DNA from: Dyadobacter sp. 3J3
GTDB taxonomy: Bacteria > Bacteroidota > Bacteroidia > Cytophagales > Spirosomataceae
Assembly (NCBI RefSeq): GCF_009801115.1
Contig: NZ_VTOL01000002.1
Span: 62,001-126,000 of the forward strand
DNA: 64,000 bases
Direction of reading: 5' to 3'
Shown here one piece after another: positions 45,317 to 54,157 of this stretch. Position 1 is the first letter of the stretch, and each line of letters opens with the position of its first letter. The position numbers and the translations under genes were made by a program. Below the pieces are notes generated by a model, which did no database searches, was not told the DNA's origin, and worked only from the letters and a program-made list of their open reading frames with translations.

Positions 45317-45775
45317 TTATTGGAGGTAATAATAAAAATGTCCTTCATCTTTTTTAAACCCGAATTTTTCATAAAGTGCCTGCGCTTTTACATTTTCGGC
45401 CCCCGTTTTCAGCGTAATCCATTGCGCATCCGTTTCTTCTCCAAATTCCTTGACCTTTTCCAGTAACCCGCTTGCAACACCAAATTTTCTGAATTTTTCA
45501 GAAATGAACATATCATTCAAGGTCCAGGTAGATTTCGCTTTGAGCGATGAAAACATCGGATAAAGCAAGGTGAAACCCATGAACTCATTACTTTCTTCAT
45601 CAATAGCAACAAATATTACTGCCTGGTTTTTTAATAGCCGCTCTTCCAAAAAAGCAGTACATCCAATCAAATCGGATTCCTGTTCAAAATGAATACGATA
45701 ATCATTGAAGATTTCAGCAAGTCGCGAAAGGTGGTGATTGGTACACTGTTGGATAAGCATGGAGTCAAATGTCAA
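45317..45775 (-). CDS. GNAT-family N-acetyltransferase
   Basis: 152 aa. The acetyl-CoA-binding signature is in LNDMFISEKFRKFGVASGLLEKVKEFGEE, followed by TLKTGAENVKAQALYEKFGFKKDEG, the classic end of the fold. The start at 45775 (MTFDSMLIQQC) could instead be the Met five codons in (45760). The substrate is unknown. Its 3' end lies 33 bp from that of the small anti-sigma-like ORF on the other strand. Confidence 0.88.
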   Translation of the reverse strand: MTFDSMLIQQCTNHHLSRLAEIFNDYRIHFEQESDLIGCTAFLEERLLKNQAVIFVAIDEESNEFMGFTLLYPMFSSLKAKSTWTLNDMFISEKFRKFGVASGLLEKVKEFGEETDAQWITLKTGAENVKAQALYEKFGFKKDEGHFYYYLQ

Positions 45776-45840
45776 TTAATTCGTGTGCAAAATATTTCTA
45801 AAAAACTAAAAAACCTTTTTTATCATAAATAACATAAAAA

Positions 45841-45860
45841 AACCTGCCGAAAAAGGCAGG
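45841..45860 (+). terminator. Terminator-like hairpin
   Basis: AACCTGCC-GAAA-AAGGCAGGTT with a following T-run (TTTTT) and a preceding A-run; works on both strands. On the plus strand it has no gene directly upstream; on the minus strand it precedes the GNAT gene start. Confidence 0.75.
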
Positions 45861-46140
45861 TTTTTAACTACTCGCAACCGGGATTTATAAAAAAAATCTA
45901 AAATTTTACAATTTATTTTTATACTAAAATATCTGAATAGAAAGTTTTGCCCAAAATATTTACTGATCTTCAAAATCTAATAAATAACGCGCAGATGAAA
46001 ATTTAAATATCTACACCGTATCGATTTAATCAGATTTTAACTCCTCAGACGTGGTTATGTTACTATTTGGAGTGGTTTTTTTTATGAGATATTCTGATCT
46101 AATAAACCAACCTTATTTTAAGAATCGGACAAAATAAAAA

Positions 46141-46161
46141 GGCCTCGGTATAACCAAGGCC
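46141..46161 (+). terminator. Terminator-like hairpin
   Basis: GGCCT-CGG-TATAA-CC-AAGGCC, with one unpaired base, preceded by an A-run and followed by CTTTTGC. No gene in front of it; a small RNA ending here is possible. Confidence 0.55.
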
Positions 46162-46338
46162 CTTTTGCTAATTATTTAACCCAGCACTCTACATTATTAG
46201 GTAACTGGTTTAAAATTATAATTAATATTTTATAAAACAAAATTCTTGTAGAAGGTATTCAAAATTAAGTTCTTAATAATATTACAACTTAAATTTTTGT
46301 TGTAGAAAAAGTTCAATTTAGCGATTTCTTAAAGCAAG

Positions 46339-46368
46339 AAAAGATCCTTGCAAGTGCTAGGATCTTTT
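46339..46368 (+). terminator. Terminator-like hairpin
   Basis: AAAAGATCCT and AGGATCTTTT form a perfect 10-bp stem with a 10-nt loop. No coding gene in front on the plus strand. Confidence 0.55.
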
Positions 46369-46644
46369 ACTAAATATTTCTCACCTCAAAGCGGCAAAGC
46401 CACTTTGATTGCCAGAAACTGTATAAAAATCATGCTAGGATAAAAGTGGAAATATATGACATATTTTCAACTTGCTAATTTATAGCTCTTTAACGAAATG
46501 TATAGCTTTTAAATCCTGTAAGTAATTCTTATTTTTATATTCTGCTGAATGGGTGATAGTCTAACAAACCAGTAAAAAATAAAATGTATGACTAAGTGAC
46601 TTTTTAGTGTCCGTATAACTGACATTTTGGAGATTTTGAATTAG

Positions 46645-46887
46645 TTGTTATCACGGAAATGTTATATTTCGGATTTACACAAAAGATTTGAAGAAGATTT
46701 GAAAATAATTTACCATTGGTCACTAAACAAAAAAATCCCGGCATATGCCAAGATCATTTGTGCACTACAACACACACTATACACCACCGAAGTGATGCAG
46801 GTACAAAATTATAGAATTGTTCCTACAAATGAAATAGATTATTTCTATAATTTTTCAAGAATAAATATAAAGCTTCTTTCAAACTAG
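46645..46887 (+). CDS. Uncertain 80-aa ORF
   Basis: Begins MLSRKCYISDLHKRFEEDLKI with no known domain or signal. Base composition is like the AT-rich surroundings, and there are few coding signs. It may be a decayed gene or open by chance. Confidence 0.2.
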   Translation: MLSRKCYISDLHKRFEEDLKIIYHWSLNKKIPAYAKIICALQHTLYTTEVMQVQNYRIVPTNEIDYFYNFSRINIKLLSN

Positions 46888-47065
46888 GTTTACTGGAACA
46901 GTAATTGCGTTAAAACATAGTATCAGACTGATCTTATTCAGTAAAATTTAACAAGTGCATCTGTTCTTTATGCTGTTATTGTAATAGAATTTGCCTTTCA
47001 CATTGATGTAAGACTGCATAACTTATATTAATGAGGTGCATTTGTGAATTAAATGCAACGACCGT

Positions 47066-49303
47066 ATGAATGATTTGAGAAAAAAAGAAAAAACAGGACG
47101 ATTAATTATTGTTGCCTATCGACTACCCTTTAAAATTATTAACGAAAACGATCAGGTTCAACTTTTTCAGAATTCTGGTGGATTAGTGTCGGCGGTTCTT
47201 TCGCTTGTACATGAGCAGGAGGGATCACCTTTTAATTCAGCAGAAAAAATACAGTGGGTAGGGTTTTCAGAAAACTCACCCGAAGAGCTTGAAGGCCAAT
47301 CGCTTGCGAATGATAGTTTTCAGGCGCATCCTGTATTTATTCCTGCCGATGTAAATGAGAATTATTATGAGGGATTTTGTAACAATCTAATTTGGCCGCT
47401 ATGTCATTACTTTCCTTCTCTTGCCAAATTTGAAGATGAATATTTCGACAGCTATCAGATAGCCAATCGTTTATTTTTTGATAAACTGGCAGAAATAATA
47501 CAGCCCGATGACGTTGTCTGGGTTCAGGATTATCAGCTTATGCTTCTGCCTGAAATGATCCGTGAGCGCTTTCCTGAAAACAAGATTGGTTTTTTCTTCC
47601 ATATCCCATTTCCATCTTTCGAACTTTTCAGAATGCTTCCTGTAAAATGGCGAAAAGCCATTATTGAAGGGATTCTTGGTGCCGATGTAGTGGGATTTCA
47701 TACGAACGATTATGTGGAGTATTTCCTCAAAGCCGCACGTATGGTTTCAGGATATGGAAATAAGCTTCATTATATAAATCTGAGTAACCGGATTGTCAAG
47801 GTTGACTCTTTTCCGATCAGCATTGATTATAAAAAATTCAACGCAGCTTACGATGAGCCGGAAGTGCAAAGAGAAAGGTTGCTCGCCAGAGAATCGCTGA
47901 AAGAAAAAATTATCTTTTCGGTAGACCGGCTGGATTACTCAAAAGGTATTTTACATCGGTTACACGGTTTTCAGAGATTTCTGGAACAGAATCAGAACTG
48001 GCATGAGAAAGTTTCTTACGTTATGGTTGTGGTACCATCAAGGGATAAAATTGACCAGTATCAGCAAATGAAATCCGATATCGATCAAACTGTCGGCCGA
48101 ATCAATGCCAATTATGGAAATATTAACTGGCAACCTATTATTTATCAATACAGATCCATGGCTTATGATGAGCTTGTGGGTATGTATACGGCCAGTGATG
48201 TGGCACTTATCACGCCCGTAAGAGATGGTATGAATCTGGTGTGTAAAGAATATGTTGCAAGCCGGAAAGATAGAAAAGGTGTTCTGATTCTCAGTGAAAT
48301 GGCCGGAGCTGCGGCAGAACTTGGCGAGGCGCTCATTATTAATCCGCTTGATAACCAGGATATTGCAGATGCAATTCTGACAGCTTTTGATATGCCGGAA
48401 GTTGAACAAACTAAACGAATGGACGCTATGCAGGCCCGTATCCGGGATTATGACATTTTTGCATGGACAAATGATTTTTTTACACAAATGATTATGCTTG
48501 AACAAGAACATGAACGCCTGAGACAGGTGTTTCTTACCAATATAGGAATTGACGCGATCAGGAAGGCTTATGACGCTTCGTCAAACAGGATTTTGTTTTT
48601 TGATTATGATGGCACGCTTGCTCCGATCGTTCCGGATCCTGCAAAGGCCATTGTATCTGTGGATACGAAGAAAATAATAATGGACCTGGCGAAACGGGAT
48701 ACTGTAATCATTATTAGTGGCAGGGACAGATATTTTCTGAATGACCTTTTCCAGGATTTACCTGTTCACATTATTGCGGAACATGGTGCTTTAATTAAGA
48801 CAAAAGATAGTGCAGAATGGGTTTTGAACGAAAGCTATGAGGAAAACTGGAAAGAAAGTATCAGGCCGATTTTGGATATGTATGCCAAACGGTGCCCGGG
48901 CGTGTTTGTAGAGGAAAAAGAAACTTCCCTTGCCTGGCACTACCGCACGGCTGAAGATAAAGAGTATGCGCTGCGACGCGCACAGGAATTAACCTGGCAG
49001 CTCAAAAATTTTATACAGCCGGAACTTAATCTTCAGATTATTGAGGGAAATAAAGTGATTGAAGTTAAAAAGACGGCCTTTAATAAGGGAACTGCTGCAA
49101 GAGCATTTGTTGAAAATGGAGATTATGACTTTATTCTGGCCATTGGAGATGATACTACGGATGAGGACATGTTCGAAGCATTGCCCGAAACGGCTTATAC
49201 TATAAAAATCGGGGACGATTTGTCGGCTGCAAGAAATCATATCAAAAATCAGCAGGAAGTGTTTCACTTTCTGAAATTTATGGTATCTTCATCCGAAGAA
49301 TAA
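47066..49303 (+). CDS. Fused trehalose-6-phosphate synthase/phosphatase (OtsA-OtsB)
   Basis: 745 aa making trehalose from UDP-glucose and glucose-6-phosphate in two steps. The synthase part (about 1-480) has the NSGGLVSAV start, WVQDYQLMLLPEMIRERFPENKIGFFFHIPFPS (pieces), GFHTNDYVEYFL, VDRLDYSKGI and RDGMNLVCKEYVA. The phosphatase part (about 500-740) is a HAD domain with nucleophile Asp513 in FFDYDGTLAP, IISGRDR, HGALI and GDDTTDEDMFEALP. Fusion of both enzymes is common in Bacteroidota. It serves osmotic and desiccation tolerance. A strong terminator follows. Confidence 0.95.
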   Translation: MNDLRKKEKTGRLIIVAYRLPFKIINENDQVQLFQNSGGLVSAVLSLVHEQEGSPFNSAEKIQWVGFSENSPEELEGQSLANDSFQAHPVFIPADVNENYYEGFCNNLIWPLCHYFPSLAKFEDEYFDSYQIANRLFFDKLAEIIQPDDVVWVQDYQLMLLPEMIRERFPENKIGFFFHIPFPSFELFRMLPVKWRKAIIEGILGADVVGFHTNDYVEYFLKAARMVSGYGNKLHYINLSNRIVKVDSFPISIDYKKFNAAYDEPEVQRERLLARESLKEKIIFSVDRLDYSKGILHRLHGFQRFLEQNQNWHEKVSYVMVVVPSRDKIDQYQQMKSDIDQTVGRINANYGNINWQPIIYQYRSMAYDELVGMYTASDVALITPVRDGMNLVCKEYVASRKDRKGVLILSEMAGAAAELGEALIINPLDNQDIADAILTAFDMPEVEQTKRMDAMQARIRDYDIFAWTNDFFTQMIMLEQEHERLRQVFLTNIGIDAIRKAYDASSNRILFFDYDGTLAPIVPDPAKAIVSVDTKKIIMDLAKRDTVIIISGRDRYFLNDLFQDLPVHIIAEHGALIKTKDSAEWVLNESYEENWKESIRPILDMYAKRCPGVFVEEKETSLAWHYRTAEDKEYALRRAQELTWQLKNFIQPELNLQIIEGNKVIEVKKTAFNKGTAARAFVENGDYDFILAIGDDTTDEDMFEALPETAYTIKIGDDLSAARNHIKNQQEVFHFLKFMVSSSEE

Positions 49304-49330
49304 CAACCTGACTAATTTAATAATAAGTAC

Positions 49331-49359
49331 CAACAAGCCACCTTTTGTGTGGCTTGTTG
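49331..49359 (+). terminator. Terminator after trehalose gene
   Basis: CAACAAGCCAC and GTGGCTTGTTG form a perfect 11-bp stem with a 7-nt loop, then TTTTT. It starts 28 bp after the stop codon. Confidence 0.9.
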
Positions 49360-49379
49360 TTTTTAAAGCTTATTTTATT

Positions 49380-49622
49380 TTAAGCTGCTATCAGGTTATC
49401 TACGTTTTCCATTTTTACAAAATCACATCTGAAACCCGCAGAACGCAACGCCGCCTGAATGCTTCGAAAGTCAGGAAGTTCAGATTGCAGACTTAGCAGC
49501 AGATTTTGGAAATCGTAAGCCCAGTGTTTTACATTTAATTTTTTCAGGCAGTCATGCAATCTCTGAAAGGACAACCCATCCTTTAATTTGGCACGAAAAG
49601 AAATTTTATATATTGTGCTCAT
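49380..49622 (-). CDS. Small 80-aa protein of unknown function
   Basis: Begins MSTIYKISFRAKLKDGLSFQRLHDCLKKL and ends VDNLIAA. The alternation of predicted strands and helices suits a small ferredoxin-like (HMA-like) fold, but the metal-binding CxxC is absent. The compact frame shares its downstream region with the converging trehalose terminator. No family recognised. Confidence 0.5.
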   Translation of the reverse strand: MSTIYKISFRAKLKDGLSFQRLHDCLKKLNVKHWAYDFQNLLLSLQSELPDFRSIQAALRSAGFRCDFVKMENVDNLIAA

Positions 49623-49947
49623 TGTCTACCCATATTAGAAATCCAAACATGTTAATGATTATAGCAATTTGCTATCGCCTAACAGTAACAAAGATTGTTA
49701 TTATTTATAATCAATCCAAATAAAACATGATTAATTATTTCCAAACAAATGTAATTTGTTTAATGGTAATAATCAAGGATGGTTTATTATTAAATCGTTA
49801 CCATGTGGAAACCTAATAACTATTTAAGCCATAGTGGAAAATCTTAAAATTTAAAGCGACACATCTCGCAAATGGAGAAATGTGTCGCTTTAAAATAGAC
49901 TCTGTGTAACTCTTCATACCTCTTTTTTCTCTGTGTCACCTATCTAC
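49623..49947. other. AT-rich gap with terminator
   Basis: 325 bp between the small 80-aa gene and the dipeptidase stop. Only the hairpin at 49853-49891 and a CTCTGTGTAAC-type dispersed repeat tract (about 49900-49937, similar to 8303-8314) are seen. Confidence 0.5.
49853..49891 (-). terminator. Long hairpin after dipeptidase operon
   Basis: AAAGCGACACAT and ATGTGTCGCTTT form a perfect 12-bp stem, extended inside by CTC/GAG. It lies 57 bp past the stop of the minus-strand dipeptidase gene, with A/T runs on both sides. Confidence 0.7.
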
Positions 49948-51018
49948 TTACATCCAGGATCTTTCTAAGAAATCAACCCAGTTTTTCCACATAATCTGTT
50001 CAATATCATGATCAGAATATCCTCTGTTTTTAAGTATTCCCGTTATCGTTTGCAGATCAGCAATAGAATCCAGATCTCCCGGCGATTGTTCTTTTCCATA
50101 CGCACCGTCGAGGTCAGAGCCAATTCCTACATGCAATGCATTCCCTGCAATCTGACAAATATGATCAATATGCTGTGCAACATGTTCGATTTTCAAACCA
50201 GTACTTTGCGGTGTGGATTTTCCGCGTTCCCAACCCGGAATCATCATCCAGGCATCAAAGGCCATGCCGATCACGGCTTTGCGGTTCAGCAATTCCTTGA
50301 TCATATCATCCGAAAACTGACGGTTATGCGGAACAATTTCACGAACAAGATTATGACTTGCCCAGACCGGTCCCTGATACATTTCCATTGCATCCCAAAA
50401 AGCGCTGTCACACAAATGGGTAGCATCCAGTATCATATTCAGGTGGTCCATTTCAGTAAGCAAATCTTTCCCTTTTTGTGACAAAGGCTGATCTGAATCT
50501 GTTCCGTAAGCGTAAACGCCAGGACCGTAATGAGCGGGGCCAACGGCTCGAAGACCATACCCGTATGCGATTTCCAAATTTTTTAAAGTAATAAAAGAAT
50601 CAGCACCTTCAAGACTTAAAATATATCCTATCGGTAAATTCTCTGTTGATACCGCGTTGTCCCAAAGAGCCAGATGTTTTCTTAAACTGGTTAAGTCAGT
50701 TATCTGAACCATTTCCCCGGCATCTTCCATGGCTTTATACCAGGCAACTTGCGCCTGCGTCATGGCCCATGCCTGAGCCTGAGAATTCCATCCCGGGATT
50801 ATGCTATCAGGTTTTACAAAACGTGCGATCTGGGTGGCAACGCACATGCCTATATTTCCTTTACGCATTTCCGGGAAACTGACAACACCTAAACCTCGGT
50901 CTGGTTTATCGTTGAGGTTTTTTTCGCGATCGCGAATTACGTTTAAATCCTGGGTTAAGTCCCGGTTCCATTCCACGGCATTCATGGAAAGATCCAGGTG
51001 AGCATCAAATAAGAACAT
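49948..51018 (-). CDS. Membrane-dipeptidase family (M19) enzyme, no signal
   Basis: 356 aa. A TIM-barrel zinc dipeptidase: FDAHLDL gives the first metal His7/Asp9, LSLEGADSF the bridging Glu, DATHLCDSAFWDAM and ASHNLVREIVPHNRQ the later His ligands, and GIGSDLDGAYG the final Asp. Members split dipeptides, often with a D-residue at the second position. No export signal, so it acts in the cytoplasm. Last gene of the minus-strand run with the fold-III PLP enzyme, RidA and GntP; its start is 74 bp after the PLP gene stop. Confidence 0.9.
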   Translation of the reverse strand: MFLFDAHLDLSMNAVEWNRDLTQDLNVIRDREKNLNDKPDRGLGVVSFPEMRKGNIGMCVATQIARFVKPDSIIPGWNSQAQAWAMTQAQVAWYKAMEDAGEMVQITDLTSLRKHLALWDNAVSTENLPIGYILSLEGADSFITLKNLEIAYGYGLRAVGPAHYGPGVYAYGTDSDQPLSQKGKDLLTEMDHLNMILDATHLCDSAFWDAMEMYQGPVWASHNLVREIVPHNRQFSDDMIKELLNRKAVIGMAFDAWMMIPGWERGKSTPQSTGLKIEHVAQHIDHICQIAGNALHVGIGSDLDGAYGKEQSPGDLDSIADLQTITGILKNRGYSDHDIEQIMWKNWVDFLERSWM

Positions 51019-51092
51019 CTCTATTTAATATTGAATGAGTGAATTTTGAATGAGAGAATTGTGGCTCATTCATGGTTTAGGATGGTAACTTG

Positions 51093-52202
51093 TTAAATGG
51101 TTATTCGGCGATTTCTGGCGACGATTTTCCATTCGTCAATGATATCACCGTTTTCGATAACAGAGGCATAATCGTGCAGCGCAACGGACGGACAAATGTG
51201 ATAGGGAAGAGCGTAATAAACATCGCCGATCTGGATTGTTTCCCAGGCTTCTTCACCAATTTCCAAAACCCCGTGTTCTTCACTTTGTCCGGTAACGGTA
51301 TATCCATGAAGATTTAAAAGTCGGAAGCGTTTATCAATCGGATTTTCGGCTGCAACGGCTTTGTGGCCCAAATCAATGGTGATAATTCCAACAGACGGTT
51401 TTGAAACTACTCTTGTCAAAATTAAAGCAGCGTGCAAAAATGGCTGATCATCAAATTGGTCGCCGTACCCCCAATCCCATAAAACATTGGTACCCGGACT
51501 TAAAAAAACATCCGGACGTAACGTGTGCACAGTAAAGGAGGGAGAACCGCCGGCAATGATCATGGGCTCTTTTTCAGTCGCTTCCTTAATCAGATCGAAT
51601 AATGGGTATACCAATTTAAAAGCTTCATCACTTTTTGCTTTACGTTCCGAAAACTCGGCGTTACGGATATGTCCATCGTACACATGAACTCCGGAAACTT
51701 CAATATTGGGCAGTGTATTTAAAAAACGATATAGGGAAAGAATGGTGCCGTCGGTGGTATGGCCGGAACGATTCATCCCATTGTTGACATCAATAAAAAT
51801 TGTGGAAATGAAATCCTGCGTTTCAGAAAAATCATTTAATACCTGCGCAGTTTTTTCATTATCAATTAAAGAAGAAAAGGTTATGTCCGGGTATTTTTTT
51901 CTCAACGCAAATAATCTGGAAATATTCGGTCCAACCATTTGGTAGGCCAGTAAGATCCATTTAGCACCGGAATCTGCCAGCATTTCCGCTTCTGCGATAG
52001 TTGCACACTTAAATTTTGTTATACCGGCGTCCAACTGCAATTTTACGATTTCGGATGTTTTGTGTGTTTTGACATGTGGCACAAGTCTGTTGACATCTCC
52101 GGCAATGTGAACCATGCTGCGGATATTATTTTCAATTCTGTCTTTATAAAAAAGAAGAGACGGAGAAATTACTTCTTCCGGTTTGTTGAGTAGATACCAC
52201 AT
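51093..52202 (-). CDS. Fold-type III PLP enzyme, D-serine dehydratase / D-threonine aldolase family
   Basis: 369 aa. The PLP-binding Lys is expected at Lys45 in VPHVKTHKTSE. IDVNNGMNRSG, GVHVYDGHIR and IIAGGSPSFTVH line the barrel. At the C-terminus PYHICPSVALHDY contains His335-x-Cys337. Zinc-dependent D-serine dehydratases use a His/Cys pair there, whereas D-threonine aldolases use His/Asp, so the dehydratase reading is favoured. The product of D-serine dehydration is an enamine that RidA, encoded next, removes. The GntP permease upstream would supply the substrate. Assignment to D-serine is inferred. Confidence 0.82.
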   Translation of the reverse strand: MWYLLNKPEEVISPSLLFYKDRIENNIRSMVHIAGDVNRLVPHVKTHKTSEIVKLQLDAGITKFKCATIAEAEMLADSGAKWILLAYQMVGPNISRLFALRKKYPDITFSSLIDNEKTAQVLNDFSETQDFISTIFIDVNNGMNRSGHTTDGTILSLYRFLNTLPNIEVSGVHVYDGHIRNAEFSERKAKSDEAFKLVYPLFDLIKEATEKEPMIIAGGSPSFTVHTLRPDVFLSPGTNVLWDWGYGDQFDDQPFLHAALILTRVVSKPSVGIITIDLGHKAVAAENPIDKRFRLLNLHGYTVTGQSEEHGVLEIGEEAWETIQIGDVYYALPYHICPSVALHDYASVIENGDIIDEWKIVARNRRITI

Positions 52203-52311
52203 TTTGGATAGATATTTTGTTTAAGAAAAGAGGCGATTGCTGATACGAAAAGGCCGTAGTAAAAATTCAGAATAAGTCGATGCCATGTTTTAATCAGCAA
52301 TCGCATGTATT

Positions 52312-52782
52312 CTAATTTTCTTCCAGTTCAAACATGGCTTCAATTTCGACAGGAATATTATCCGGCAAGGTGCCCATTCCCACAGCACTTCTTACACCGA
52401 TTCCATTTTCTTCGCCCCAAACCTTTGCAAACAATTCGCTGCATCCGTTGATCACGTAAGGATGACGTTCAAAATCCGTTGTACCGTTCACCATACCCAA
52501 AACCTTGATTACCCGTTTGATACGGTTAAGGCTTCCAAGATTTGTTTTCAAAGTTGACAAAATAGCAAGTCCTACCTGGCGAGCTGCCAGTTTTCCTTCT
52601 TCCACATCAAGATCCTGGCCGATTCTGCCAATGATCAGGCTTCCATCTTCCTGTACAGTTCCGTGTCCGGAAACATACACCCAGCGATTGTCTACGATAA
52701 GATATGGTTTATAAACGCCAAGCGGCTTTGGAGCTGGCGGTAAATTAAGTCCGAGTGCTTCAAAATTGGATTCAGGAGTCAT
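52312..52782 (-). CDS. RidA-family enamine/imine deaminase
   Basis: 156 aa from the ATG at 52782, chosen because upstream residues of the longer frame (to 52860) overlap the GntP gene and look non-coding. LGLNLPPAPKPLGVYKPYLIVDN, WVYVSGHGTVQ and GVRSAVGMGTLPDNIPVEIEAMFEL match RidA-like proteins of the YjgF type with a longer N-terminus. It hydrolyses reactive 2-aminoacrylate and similar imines to keto acids plus ammonia. Placed between the permease and the D-amino-acid enzyme. Confidence 0.9.
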   Translation of the reverse strand: MTPESNFEALGLNLPPAPKPLGVYKPYLIVDNRWVYVSGHGTVQEDGSLIIGRIGQDLDVEEGKLAARQVGLAILSTLKTNLGSLNRIKRVIKVLGMVNGTTDFERHPYVINGCSELFAKVWGEENGIGVRSAVGMGTLPDNIPVEIEAMFELEEN

Positions 52783-52852
52783 GCAATTGTAAGATAAGGA
52801 TGATAAAAAAATATTGTTTTTGAAAAGATGCAAAAGTGTCCTGTGTTTACTC

Positions 52853-54157
52853 TTACACAAACAAATTTAATACTAAAACCCCCAACAAACCCATTATTGA
52901 CACAATTGTTTCCATTACAGACCAGGTTAACAGCGTATCTTTTATACTTAGATTAAAGTATTCCTTGAATAACCAGAAACCCCCGTCGTTTAAATGCGAG
53001 AACATCAAACTTCCGGATCCGATGGATAAAACGATCAGTTCCGGAGGTACAGGTGAATGAATCAGCAAAGGTGAAAGTATCCCGACTGTGGTTAATCCTG
53101 CAACTGTTGCAGATCCAACACAAACGCGGATTATCGCCGCAATTCCCCAGCTCAGGATAATCGGAGAAATATCAATACCCACCAAGCCTTCGGCAATGTA
53201 AGTACTTACACCACTGGCTGTCATGATTTCTTTAAAAACACCAGCGCCCGCAATAATTAACAAAATTACAGAAACGCCTTTAAACGCTTCCTCCATGGAT
53301 TTACTTATACCCTTCATATTTAGTCCACGCTGTATACCAAGTGTATAAGCAGCGAAAAGTACAGAAAGAAGCATTCCGAAATAAGGTTCAGCAAGTAAAG
53401 CAATAGCTTGGTTGTCAGGATAAATTCGTTTAATTCCGGACATTGTCGTTAACAAAAATACAGGAAGTAAAGCCGTAATAATGCTAATTCCCAAACCAGG
53501 CAGTTCCGAAGTTGGTCTTGGTTTTACATTGAACAAATCTGCATCCGGTTTTGGTGTAAACCGTTTAAGCGTACTTCCAAATAACGGACCTGCAACGGCA
53601 ATAGCCGGAATTGCTACCATCAAACCATAAAGCAAAGTTTTTCCAAGATCTGCATTAAGTTGACTGGCAATGGCTGCCGGAGATGGGTGAGGAGGTAAGT
53701 AACCATGAGCGACAGACAAAGCGGAAAGCATCGGAATTCCAACATATAAAAGAGGAAGCCGCGCTGTGGCACTGATCATGAAAATCAGCGGTACAACAAT
53801 GACAAAACCTGCATTATAAAATAGAGGTATACCAATGACAAAACCTGCCAGGGCCATTCCCCATTGAATATATTTTTGTCCAAAAATTCCAATCAATGCA
53901 TCGGTTATCCTTTGTGCGGCCCCGCTGTCGGCCACCAGTTTCCCGAGCATCGCGCCAAAACCGACAATTAGTACCAGGTCACCCAGCGTACCGCCAACTC
54001 CTTTTTGAATTGCTTTACTTACGGTCACAACATCAAGTCCGCTTGCAAGCCCCAAACCAATTGATACGAGAAGAAAAGAAATGAAAGTATCAATCTTGAG
54101 CCAGGCGATGAGCAGAATCAGAAACAGAATGGAAAGAAATGTCAGTAATAAAGGCAT
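52853..54157 (-). CDS. GntP-family permease (gluconate/D-serine type)
   Basis: 434 aa with about 12 hydrophobic membrane segments. Typical GntP features are GVGGTLGDLVLIVGFGAMLGKLVADSG (start), FVIGIPLFYNAGFVIVVPLIF, HGYLPPHPSPAAIASQLNAD and VGSATVAGLTTVGIL. The family includes gluconate, fructuronate and D-serine (DsdX) transporters. Because the following genes handle D-amino acids, D-serine or a related compound is the likely substrate. First gene of the minus-strand operon; 70 bp separate it from the RidA start. Confidence 0.92.
   Translation of the reverse strand: MPLLLTFLSILFLILLIAWLKIDTFISFLLVSIGLGLASGLDVVTVSKAIQKGVGGTLGDLVLIVGFGAMLGKLVADSGAAQRITDALIGIFGQKYIQWGMALAGFVIGIPLFYNAGFVIVVPLIFMISATARLPLLYVGIPMLSALSVAHGYLPPHPSPAAIASQLNADLGKTLLYGLMVAIPAIAVAGPLFGSTLKRFTPKPDADLFNVKPRPTSELPGLGISIITALLPVFLLTTMSGIKRIYPDNQAIALLAEPYFGMLLSVLFAAYTLGIQRGLNMKGISKSMEEAFKGVSVILLIIAGAGVFKEIMTASGVSTYIAEGLVGIDISPIILSWGIAAIIRVCVGSATVAGLTTVGILSPLLIHSPVPPELIVLSIGSGSLMFSHLNDGGFWLFKEYFNLSIKDTLLTWSVMETIVSIMGLLGVLVLNLFV

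Larger units (their letters stand above)
45776..46644. other. Long AT-rich gap with three hairpins
   Basis: 869 bp without a recognisable gene. It carries three separate terminator-like hairpins (45841, 46141, 46339), a pattern that can arise when small untranslated RNAs are transcribed one after another. No tRNA or known RNA family was recognised. Confidence 0.45.

Noticed and set aside
45776-47065. tRNA or known structured RNA genes in the long gap
   Set aside because: No cloverleaf with CCA-type end or TPsiC-like GGTTCGA motif was seen; only simple hairpins are present.
49380-49622. Heavy-metal chaperone (HMA domain)
   Set aside because: Size and strand-helix rhythm fit, but the metal-binding CxxC is missing, so function was left open.
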